NCBI GenBank assembly: GCA_947460065.1
Contig: CANHGF010000015.1
Coordinates: forward strand, 1 to 15,964
Direction: 5' to 3'
From: Comamonadaceae bacterium
GTDB lineage: Bacteria > Pseudomonadota > Gammaproteobacteria > Burkholderiales > Burkholderiaceae_C
Length of the DNA stretch: 15,964 nt
Made by a program: the position numbers and the translations under genes. Each line of letters opens with the position of its first letter. Within the stretch, counting starts at the first letter, position 1. The notes below the pieces were generated by a model, which was not told where the DNA came from, searched no databases, and worked only from the letters and a program-made list of their open reading frames with translations. This document shows, in pieces, positions 8,216 to 14,139 of this stretch.

Positions 8216-8760
8216 AAGGGGCTGCCCAGCAAGGCGCGCCGCAAAGCAGGTTCGGAGGTTTGGGGCGAAAGCCAGATCCCAAAAAAACGCCGGGCAAATT
8301 CTGCGTCCCTGACCTCGCCGCGCAGCCGACCGTTGTGCCAGAACACCGCCGCTTCACCCGGGCGCTGCAAGCCGAGCAGGCGGTCGCCCCGGCGAACATC
8401 GGGCAGCACCCGCAGCATCTCGGCCATCCAGCGGTTTTCCTGCTCCGCCGACATCGGAACGCTGCGCCGCATTTCCTTGATCGATCGCTCGGCGATGTCC
8501 TTGGCCGCAAAGTCGCGCAGATAGTGCAGCTCGAGCGCTAGCAACTGCGTCTCGCTCTGGTTGGGGTTGAAGCTGGGCGTGGTCCACAAGCTGGCGTCGT
8601 AGACCTCGAAGCCCCAGACCCGAAAGCGCTGCTGGCCGCGCACGGCCAGCTCGCTGCCGGCCAGATCGGCAGGCAAAGGGGCTGGCTGCGCCCAGACCGG
8701 CGCAAAGCTGCTGCCTATAAGAGTGGCGAGAGCGGCGCGGCGGCTCAGAGGCATGGACAT
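8212..8760 (-). CDS. Chalcone-isomerase-like exported protein
   Basis: The 182-residue protein resembles the bacterial chalcone_3 group, whose members are thought to be fatty-acid binding and not flavonoid enzymes. Residues 1-24 form an export signal (PLSRRAALATLIGSSFAPVWA) with a twin-arginine-like SRRAAL; either Sec or Tat export is possible, with cleavage near WA-QP. The family core RFRVWGFEVYDASLW (around 46-60) and ELHYLRDFAAKDIAERSIKEM (around 76-96) are clear. I chose ATG 8760, 17 nt after the methyltransferase stop, with AAGG about 10 nt upstream; a second ATG at 8754 is also possible. The stop overlaps the MFS start. It probably binds or isomerises an acyl chain in the periplasm; the activity itself is inferred. 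Confidence 0.87.
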   Translation of the reverse strand: MSMPLSRRAALATLIGSSFAPVWAQPAPLPADLAGSELAVRGQQRFRVWGFEVYDASLWTTPSFNPNQSETQLLALELHYLRDFAAKDIAERSIKEMRRSVPMSAEQENRWMAEMLRVLPDVRRGDRLLGLQRPGEAAVFWHNGRLRGEVRDAEFARRFFGIWLSPQTSEPALRRALLGSPL

Positions 8761-8777
8761 GGCAGACAGACCTTGAC

Positions 8778-10019
8778 TCAAGGCTTGCGCAGGGTGTACT
8801 GCACGACGTCGGTGTTGCGCTCGGAAAATGCCGCCTCGCAATAGGCGAGGTAGAACTCCCAGATGCGCATGAAACGCTGATCAAAGCCCAGAGCCAGCAC
8901 CTCCTGCTCGCGCGCCATGAAGGTCTGGCGCCACTGCCGCAAGGTTTCGGCATAGTCCTGGCCAAAGCAAAACTCGTCGACCACCTCCAAGCCGGCCTGA
9001 CGGACCTGCTCGCGAAAGGCCTGCGGGCTGGGCAGGCAGCCGCCGGGGAAAACGTACTGCTGAATGAAGTCAGTGGACTGCAAATAACGCTCGAACAGTT
9101 CGTCAGCAATCACGATGCTCTGAATGCAGGCCTTACCGCCGGGCTTGAGCAAGCGGGCCACGGTGGAAAAGTAGGTCGGCCAGTATTCACGGCCAACGGC
9201 CTCGATCATCTCGATCGAACAGATCGCATCAAACTGGCCGTCGGCGGCGCTTGCGCGACCGATGTCACGGTAATCCTGCAAGCGCAGGTCCACCCGCTCG
9301 GCCACGCCGCAGCGCTCCATGCGCGCACGCGCCCAGGCCAGCTGCTCGGTACTCAGCGTCACGCCCACCAGGCTGGCGCCAAATTCCACGCTGGCCATCT
9401 CGGCCAAAGCCCCCCAGCCGCAGCCGATCTCGAGCACCCGGTCGCCGGCCTTGACATCCGTCATGCGCAGCGCGCGCGCTACTTTGGCGCGCTGCGCTTG
9501 CTGCATAGGCGTCTGTGGCGACTCGAACAGGGCCGAGCTGTAATTCATCGTGCCATCGAGCCAAAGCTCGTAGAAGGCATTGCCCAGGTCGTAGTGTGCA
9601 TGGATGTTTTTCTGGCTGTTGCTGCGGGTGTTGCGATGCAGCAAATGGCGGATGCGGTAGGCCAGTCGGCCCAGCCAGGTGCCGTAGATCACGTCTTCCA
9701 CCTCGCGGCGGTTGGCAATGAACAGGCGCAACAAGGCGCTCAGGTCGCCAGTGCTCCAGTCGCCGTCGATATAGCCCTCGGCAAAGCCGATGTCGCCGGA
9801 CTTCAGGGCCGCCGCACAGACCTTCCAGTTGTGCAGGCGCAGGCTGGCATTGGGAAACTCGCCCCCACCAAAACGGTGCTGCGAGCCATCGGGCAAGGTC
9901 AGACTCAGGCTACCGTGCTTGAGCCTGTGGAGCATGTCCAGCACGGTACGTGCTGCTGCGGGGGCGCCCGCCGGCAGGCTGAACTTGGCGGCTGCGGCGG
10001 TGTTGGCGGCGGTGTTCAT
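8778..10019 (-). CDS. Cyclopropane-fatty-acid-synthase-like phospholipid methyltransferase
   Basis: The 413-residue SAM-dependent enzyme should act on double bonds of membrane phospholipid acyl chains. The N-terminal lipid-binding domain (about 25-125, with DIGFAEGYIDGDW) precedes the Rossmann methyltransferase domain. NIHAHYDLGNAFYELWLD lies at 138-155, SAM motif I VLEIGCGWGALAEM at 195-208, QDYRDI at 248-253, and CLPSPQAFREQV and FGQDYAETL follow near the C terminus. Compared with E. coli Cfa, the pocket Glu239 and Tyr317 are kept (Glu273, Tyr356). Cys139 becomes Ser162 (NYSSAL) and His266 becomes Gln300. Those residues line the bicarbonate site, so the enzyme may transfer a methyl group without closing a cyclopropane ring. 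It overlaps DUF1365 upstream by 4 nt. Annotation pipelines would call it cfa; a furan-fatty-acid pathway methyltransferase is more likely in this setting. Confidence 0.94.
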   Translation of the reverse strand: MNTAANTAAAAKFSLPAGAPAAARTVLDMLHRLKHGSLSLTLPDGSQHRFGGGEFPNASLRLHNWKVCAAALKSGDIGFAEGYIDGDWSTGDLSALLRLFIANRREVEDVIYGTWLGRLAYRIRHLLHRNTRSNSQKNIHAHYDLGNAFYELWLDGTMNYSSALFESPQTPMQQAQRAKVARALRMTDVKAGDRVLEIGCGWGALAEMASVEFGASLVGVTLSTEQLAWARARMERCGVAERVDLRLQDYRDIGRASAADGQFDAICSIEMIEAVGREYWPTYFSTVARLLKPGGKACIQSIVIADELFERYLQSTDFIQQYVFPGGCLPSPQAFREQVRQAGLEVVDEFCFGQDYAETLRQWRQTFMAREQEVLALGFDQRFMRIWEFYLAYCEAAFSERNTDVVQYTLRKP

Positions 10020-10807
10020 CGTGTGAGAAAGCGCTCAGGCGGCACCGGTTTATGAAAGAAGGGCACGCGCTTGAGCCACAGCCTGAGCGCCTGCCAGTGA
10101 ATGCGGGCCATGACGCCCAAGGTCATGGCCGGGTAAGACCACAACGCCCGGCGCATATTGGCCGTGCTGATCGGTTCGAGCGCACCGGCCACACTGGTCT
10201 TGAGCAGGGGGCCGGCTTCGTCGTCATAGTCGATGCGCGCCACAGTGCGTTCGACACCCTCGCGCGAGGTGCGCATGAAGCGAAATTGGTAGCTGCCCTC
10301 GACATTGCAAAAGGGCGAGACGTGAAACACCTTGCGCGCCTGCAGCGTCTGGCCATAGCGTGGCGCGTCGAGCAAATAGCAGTGGCGCTCGCCAAAGGTG
10401 TTGTTGACCTCGACCACGATGGCGCGCAATTGGCCCGCCTCGTCGTGGCAGTACCAGAAGCTCACGGGCTTGAAGGTATAGCCGAGCATGCGCGGATAAG
10501 TGTGCAGCCAGACCTCGCCGGGCGCGCTCAGGCCTTCGCCGGCCAGCAGCTCATCGATCCAGGCCAGGCAGTCGGCACCGCCCTTGCCATGATCGCTGTC
10601 GTGGAAGCTGAGCCAGCCGGCACGGTTGCGCGCGAGCGCACCGCTGCCCTGACCAGCCATGCTGCGCAAGGGCAGCATCAAAAAGAAGGTGGGATAACTA
10701 AAGACATTGGCTGCCGGGCGCAAGCGTTCATGACGAACTTGGCCAAAACCAATCAGGGGCTGCACAGCGCCGCCGGTGGCGGCTGCAGCCGGTGCCACGG
10801 TGCTCAT
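10016..10807 (-). CDS. DUF1365 protein, candidate oxygen-inserting partner in furan fatty acid synthesis
   Basis: The 263-residue protein carries the DUF1365 hallmarks: VRHERLRPAANVFSYP (24-39), TYPRMLGYTFKPVSFWYCHD (103-122) and VEVNNTFGERHCYLL (132-146). Conserved His, Tyr, Asp and Glu residues in these blocks could form an active site, but I cannot assign ligands. DUF1365 genes almost always travel with a flavin amine-oxidase-like gene and a Cfa-like methyltransferase gene, exactly as here. From published Rhodobacter work on furan fatty acids, genes of this type take part in desaturation and oxygen insertion on methylated acyl chains; I have not mapped this protein to a particular step. 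It overlaps both neighbours by 4 nt (ATGA on each side), which suggests fixed stoichiometry. Confidence 0.92.
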   Translation of the reverse strand: MSTVAPAAAATGGAVQPLIGFGQVRHERLRPAANVFSYPTFFLMLPLRSMAGQGSGALARNRAGWLSFHDSDHGKGGADCLAWIDELLAGEGLSAPGEVWLHTYPRMLGYTFKPVSFWYCHDEAGQLRAIVVEVNNTFGERHCYLLDAPRYGQTLQARKVFHVSPFCNVEGSYQFRFMRTSREGVERTVARIDYDDEAGPLLKTSVAGALEPISTANMRRALWSYPAMTLGVMARIHWQALRLWLKRVPFFHKPVPPERFLTR

Positions 10808-12204
10808 GCCGCCGCCCGTACAGGCGCGCTGGTCTGCTCAGCCCAGTCTGCCAGCAACTGCCGCGCGGCCTGCAGCCCTGACTTGAGGCCGTCCTCATGA
10901 AAACCGTAGCCGGCCCAGGCGCCGCAAAAGTAGCTGTGCTGGTGACCCTGGATCTGATCGAGCTGCTGCTGCGCCGCGATGGCCGCGCCATCGAACACCG
11001 GATGGGAATAGTCGTACTCACCGATCACCTGGGCCGGATCAATACGGCGCACCGGGTTGAGCGAGACGATGACCGACTGCTTGAAGGGCAGTGGCTGCAG
11101 CATGTTGAGCAAATAGTGGAGACAGACCTGAGCCGATTCGCGCCCCACATCGGCCGCGCGCTCATAGTTCCAGGCGGCCCAGGCCAGGCGCCGCTTGGGC
11201 AGCACCGACTCGTCGGTGTGCAGCACCGCCCGGTTGGGCTGGTAGCCGATGGCGCCCAGCAGCTGGCGCTCTAAGGCGCTGGGCTGCCTGAGCATGGCCA
11301 GGCTCTGGTCGCTGTGGCCGGCCAGAATCACCTTGTCGAAGGACTCGGTCAGTGTGCGACCCTCGCGCTCGCTGGTGATGCGCACGCCCGCACCGTCGCG
11401 CTCGATCAAAAGTACCGGACTGTTCAGTCGCTTGTCTTCGATGGCGGCGGTGATCTTGTGCACATAGTCACGCGCCCCGCCGCGCACCGTCCACCACTGA
11501 GGCCGATCGCTGACCTGCAGCAGGCCGTGGTTGTGACAAAAGCGGACCATGGTCGCTACCGGAAATTGCAGCATCTGGTCGGTGGGACATGACCAGATGC
11601 AGCCCATCATGGGCAAAAAATAGCCGTCGCGAAATTCGTCAGACAGCCCCTGCTCGCGCAGAAAGAAGGACAGCGGTTGCAGCAGCCGCGCATCGGCCTG
11701 GCCCTGCTCCAGGCCCCGCGCCAACTCGGTACAGACGCGGTTAAAGCGCAGGATGTCCCTGAGCATGCGCCAAAAGCCCGGCCGCAGCAAATTACTGCGC
11801 TGAGCAAACACGGTATTGAGGTCAGAGCCACTCCACTCCAGCGCCGACCGCGATCGACCCGCAGGAGCCTGCACCGAAAACGACATGTCCGACTTTGCAG
11901 TGGGCACGCCCAGTTCCGCAAACAGGGCGATCAGCCCAGGGTAGGTGCGCTCGTTGAAGACCAGAAAACCGGTATCGACCCCATGGGTCATCAGACCCTG
12001 TTCGGTAGGCAAGGTCACGTCCACCGTGTGGGTATGGCCGCCAAAATAATCGGCAGCCTCAAACAGGCTGATCTGGGCCTGCCCACGCAACTGGTGCGCG
12101 GCGGCCAGGCCGGAGATGCCCGAGCCGACGATGGCCACCCGGGGGCCCTTGCCAGGCCCGGTCGAGCCAGACAGCGGCGGGGCGCCGCGCAGCGCTAAAC
12201 CCAT
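10804..12204 (-). CDS. FAD-dependent amine-oxidase-like oxidoreductase, candidate fatty acyl desaturase
   Basis: The 466-residue flavoprotein has a dinucleotide-binding motif VAIVGSGISGLAAAHQL at 23-39. The FAD-ribose acid and the FEAADYFGGHTHTVDV block (about 48-63) follow, and the C-terminal FAD signature is GAWAGYGFHEDGLKSGL. It belongs to the group annotated as NAD/FAD-binding or amine oxidase proteins beside DUF1365 and Cfa-like genes. In Rhodobacter a protein of this kind is needed for furan fatty acids, probably by desaturating a methylated acyl chain. The ATG 12204 begins shortly before the Rossmann strand. A GTG at 12366 in the same frame would add 54 low-complexity residues and lies within a candidate promoter, so I reject it. 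It is the first gene of the eight-gene operon. Confidence 0.92.
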   Translation of the reverse strand: MGLALRGAPPLSGSTGPGKGPRVAIVGSGISGLAAAHQLRGQAQISLFEAADYFGGHTHTVDVTLPTEQGLMTHGVDTGFLVFNERTYPGLIALFAELGVPTAKSDMSFSVQAPAGRSRSALEWSGSDLNTVFAQRSNLLRPGFWRMLRDILRFNRVCTELARGLEQGQADARLLQPLSFFLREQGLSDEFRDGYFLPMMGCIWSCPTDQMLQFPVATMVRFCHNHGLLQVSDRPQWWTVRGGARDYVHKITAAIEDKRLNSPVLLIERDGAGVRITSEREGRTLTESFDKVILAGHSDQSLAMLRQPSALERQLLGAIGYQPNRAVLHTDESVLPKRRLAWAAWNYERAADVGRESAQVCLHYLLNMLQPLPFKQSVIVSLNPVRRIDPAQVIGEYDYSHPVFDGAAIAAQQQLDQIQGHQHSYFCGAWAGYGFHEDGLKSGLQAARQLLADWAEQTSAPVRAAA

Positions 12205-12250
12205 GAACCCTGCCTGAAAAGAAAAACGTCGCGAAGCGTCCCGAGGTAAT

Positions 12251-12274
12251 GGAGGGAGGGAGGGAGGAGGAGAG
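12251..12274 (+). repeat. GGAG/GGGA tetranucleotide tract in the operon leader
   Basis: The plus strand has GG, GGG, GGG, GGG, GG, GG runs each separated by one A. This is a short simple repeat with G-quadruplex potential. The minus-strand transcript would carry the CU-rich complement, 47 nt before the ATG of the flavoprotein gene. Copy number change would not alter the chosen reading frame. Confidence 0.7.
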
Positions 12275-12365
12275 ACACCCCGAGCTTGCAACCAGGCCTG
12301 ACGGCGCCGGAAGGCTTCGCAACAGAAAACCGCTTCGATCGAGACCGAGGCCCGGGCACGGAGCA

Positions 12366-12394
12366 CGGATAAGTCGCTCGCGAAGGGCTGTCAA
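12366..12394 (-). promoter_or_regulatory. Candidate promoter P2 of the lipid operon (TTGACA, 17 nt, TATCCG)
   Basis: A perfect -35 TTGACA at 12394-12389 is followed, after a 17-nt spacer, by a weak -10 TATCCG at 12371-12366. The -35 is embedded in GGAATTGACA, which also resembles an ECF-type -35 (GGAAT). Transcription from here would start near 12360 and supports the downstream start codon at 12204. Confidence 0.35.
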
Positions 12395-12484
12395 TTCCCG
12401 ACATCACCGCCGCATCAAGCCCGCCATACTGCATGCACTTACCCCTGTTCAGCCTGCGATCGAACAAAAGCATACTGTACGGTC

Positions 12485-12514
12485 ATTTTATGACTGATCA
12501 GTTATTTTTTGCAA
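12485..12514 (-). promoter_or_regulatory. Candidate promoter P1 of the lipid operon with palindromic operator
   Basis: On the minus strand TTGCAA (12514-12509) and TAAAAT (12490-12485) are spaced by 18 nt, an acceptable sigma70 layout in an unusually AT-rich spot. The spacer holds ACTGATCAGT (12502-12493), a perfect 10-nt palindrome. It extends to an almost perfect 14-nt one (12491-12504). A second palindrome GTCATTTTATGAC (12482-12494) overlaps the -10. A repressor dimer there would block RNA polymerase. The element starts inside the last codons of gpx. Between 12205 and 12497 there is no gene, only P1, P2 and the GGAG tract. Confidence 0.45.
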
Positions 12515-13088
12515 GCAGTTGCTCAATTTGCTTGGTTATGCGGGAATCCTGAGGGCCGGTTGTAGAGCCGTAAGCACTCACTACCTTCCCATCCCTTCCA
12601 ATCAGGTACTTGTAAAAATTCCAGCGGGGGGAAGAGCCAGCCTCGGCCGCCAGTCGCTTGTAAAAAGGGTGAGCATCCTTGCCGGTCACCGTGGTTTTGG
12701 TAAACATGGGAAATTTGACGCCGAAGGTGCTTTCGCAGAAATCAGCGATGTCCTTGTTGCTGCCCCGCTCCTGCGCAAAGTCGTTGGACGGAAAGCCAAG
12801 CACCACGAGGCCCTGGTCCTTGTAGCGGGCATGCAAGGCTTCCAGGCCGGAGTACTGCGAGGTAAAGCCGCAGAAACTGGCGGTGTTGACCACCAGCAAG
12901 ACCTTACCGGTGTACTGGCACAGGGACTGCGGCTTTTCATCCTGCAGCCGCTCAGCCGTATGTTGCAGCAGGGCCGGGCAGTTGCCAGCGGCCATAGCCG
13001 GCGCGGTCTGCGCCAGCACAGGCGCGAGCGCCACAGTGCCAAGAACCAGCGTGGCCAGGCGCAAGATGCGAAAAAGCGAGGCTTTCAT
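12498..13088 (-). CDS. Exported glutathione peroxidase-family thiol peroxidase
   Basis: The 196-residue protein of the GPx family reduces hydroperoxides. Residues 1-26 are a Sec signal peptide (MKASLFRILRL, hydrophobic core, VLAQ), so it works in the periplasm. The peroxidatic cysteine is Cys73 in NTASFCGFTSQY, with Cys in place of selenocysteine. GFPSNDF (98-104) replaces the GFPCNQF of animal enzymes, a form I believe is common in proteobacteria. Trp156 and Asn157 (WNFYKYLIGRDGKV) complete the active site. Cys118 (FCESTFGVKFP) sits where thioredoxin-type GPx enzymes have their resolving cysteine, so thioredoxin-like reduction is more likely than glutathione. Cys37 and Cys57 are extra and may form a disulphide. 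GGAG lies about 7 nt before the ATG. It lies upstream of the lipid operon on the same strand and might protect modified membrane lipids. Confidence 0.93.
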   Translation of the reverse strand: MKASLFRILRLATLVLGTVALAPVLAQTAPAMAAGNCPALLQHTAERLQDEKPQSLCQYTGKVLLVVNTASFCGFTSQYSGLEALHARYKDQGLVVLGFPSNDFAQERGSNKDIADFCESTFGVKFPMFTKTTVTGKDAHPFYKRLAAEAGSSPRWNFYKYLIGRDGKVVSAYGSTTGPQDSRITKQIEQLLAKNN

Positions 13089-13112
13089 ACGAGTCTCCGA
13101 GGGTCTCGAAAG

Positions 13113-13140
13113 GGGCTTAACAAGGGCTTAACAGGGCTAA
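13113..13140 (+). repeat. Three phased GGGCTTAA-type direct repeats in the gpx leader
   Basis: GGGCTTAACA occurs at 13113-13122 and 13124-13133, followed by GGGCTAA at 13134-13140. Spacing is 11 and 10 bp, close to one helical turn. A further GGGCTAA lies at 13195-13201. The array is 25 nt upstream of the gpx ATG, so it could be an operator array or an RNA element. Confidence 0.6.
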
Positions 13141-13146
13141 AGCAGT

Positions 13147-13197
13147 AAAAAACCCCAAGCCCAGCGTCAATCCAAGCTGACACCACAAGGGCTCGGG
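13147..13197 (-). terminator. Terminator-like hairpin ahead of gpx
   Basis: On the minus strand CCCGAGCCC (13197-13189) pairs with GGGCUUGGG (13162-13154), a 9-bp stem with one G-U pair. It is followed by G and six U (13152-13147). The 26-nt loop can form an inner GUCA/UGAC helix. The orientation points toward gpx, so it is either an attenuator in a long gpx leader or a block against antisense transcription from the right. No other minus-strand gene ends here. Confidence 0.45.
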
Positions 13198-13213
13198 CTA
13201 ATGTACGCCACAC

Positions 13214-13242
13214 AGGACAGCAGATAAGCCTGCGCCTAAAAT
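13214..13242 (+). promoter_or_regulatory. Sigma70-like promoter of the diiron protein/rfaE2 unit
   Basis: AGGACA (13214-13219, four of six matches to TTGACA), a 17-nt spacer and TAAAAT (13237-13242, five of six) form a good promoter. It lies about 40 nt before the ATG at 13282. Transcription would start near 13249. Confidence 0.5.
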
Positions 13243-13281
13243 TGCGGCGTTTGCCGGTCGCCGGGTCCTGTGAGATCAGCC

Positions 13282-14139
13282 ATGCTCTATCCTGAATTGT
13301 TCAAGCAACTCGAATCCGTACGCTGGGATATGGATAAAGACATTCCCTGGAGCCAGTTCGACGCCAGCCTGCTGTCCGACGAGCAGGCCCTGACGATCAA
13401 GATGAACGCCATCACCGAATGGGCGGCGCTGCCGGCCACCGAGATGTTCCTGCGCGACAACCGCGAGGACAGCGACTTTTCGGCCTTCATGTCGATCTGG
13501 TTCTTCGAGGAGCAAAAGCATTCGCTGGTGCTTATGGAATACCTGCGACGCTTTCGCCCCGAGTTGGCGCCCAGCGAAGAGGAATTACACGAAGTGCGCT
13601 TCGAGTTTGAGCCAGCGCCGGCGCTGGAAACCTTGATGCTGCATTTTTGTGGCGAGATCCGGCTCAACCACTGGTACCGCAGGGCTGCGCAGTGGCATAC
13701 CGAACCGGTGATACGCCAGATCTATACCCAACTGAGCCAGGACGAGGCTCGCCACGGCGGCGCTTACCTGCGCTACATGAAGCGGGCGATCGGTCGCTTC
13801 GGCGACGAAGCCAGGGCTGCCTTTAGCAAGGTCGGTGTGCTGATGGCCAGCGCCAAGCGCACCGCCCAGGCCCTGCACCCGACCAATCTGCATGTGAACA
13901 AATCACTGTTCCCACGCGACACCATACAGTCGCGCCTGCCCGACCCGCAGTGGCTTGAGCACTGGCTGAGCCAGCAGATCAATTTCGATGCCGAGTGGGA
14001 GACCAAGGTGGTCGAGCGCATCCTGCACAACATGGGTCTGCTGATGAACCGCAGCTTCCAGACGGTGCAGGAGCTCAACCGCTTCCGCAAGGACCTGATG
14101 GCCCAGCTCGCGCCTCCCACGCGGCCGCAAGCAGCGTGA
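13282..14139 (+). CDS. Ferritin-like diiron protein resembling soluble acyl-ACP desaturases
   Basis: The 285-residue, mainly helical, cytosolic protein has a six-ligand diiron pattern readable in order: Glu46 (EWAALPATE), Glu77 and His80 (FFEEQKHSLVL), Glu125 (CGEIRLNHWYR), Glu155 and His158 (SQDEARHGGAYL). Both (D/E)ExxH motifs and the spacing between ligands (31, 48 and 30 residues between the Glu positions) resemble stearoyl-ACP desaturase, and the second motif DEARHGG parallels DEKRHET. It could be an O2-dependent desaturase or hydroxylase, or a diiron protein of another function. ATG 13282 is preferred over a GTG at 13270 because conserved-looking sequence begins MLYPELFKQL. The stop overlaps the rfaE2 start as GTGA, suggesting translational coupling and perhaps an envelope role. 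Confidence 0.85.
   Translation: MLYPELFKQLESVRWDMDKDIPWSQFDASLLSDEQALTIKMNAITEWAALPATEMFLRDNREDSDFSAFMSIWFFEEQKHSLVLMEYLRRFRPELAPSEEELHEVRFEFEPAPALETLMLHFCGEIRLNHWYRRAAQWHTEPVIRQIYTQLSQDEARHGGAYLRYMKRAIGRFGDEARAAFSKVGVLMASAKRTAQALHPTNLHVNKSLFPRDTIQSRLPDPQWLEHWLSQQINFDAEWETKVVERILHNMGLLMNRSFQTVQELNRFRKDLMAQLAPPTRPQAA

Noticed and set aside
10052..10900. Long plus-strand open frame of 282 codons antisense to DUF1365 and the flavoprotein gene
   Set aside because: GC-rich codon bias creates open antisense frames; the translation lacks family motifs while the opposite strand has strong ones.
12205..12366. N-terminal extension of the flavoprotein from GTG 12366
   Set aside because: The added residues are low complexity, run through the GGAG repeat, and the codon lies in a candidate -10 box.
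12429..12470. Possible ChrR-type ECF promoter (CGATCG, then TAAGT) upstream of the operon
   Set aside because: It resembles TGATCC/TAAGA parts only loosely, and the 15-nt spacing is shorter than I expect for that sigma group; not supported enough to call.
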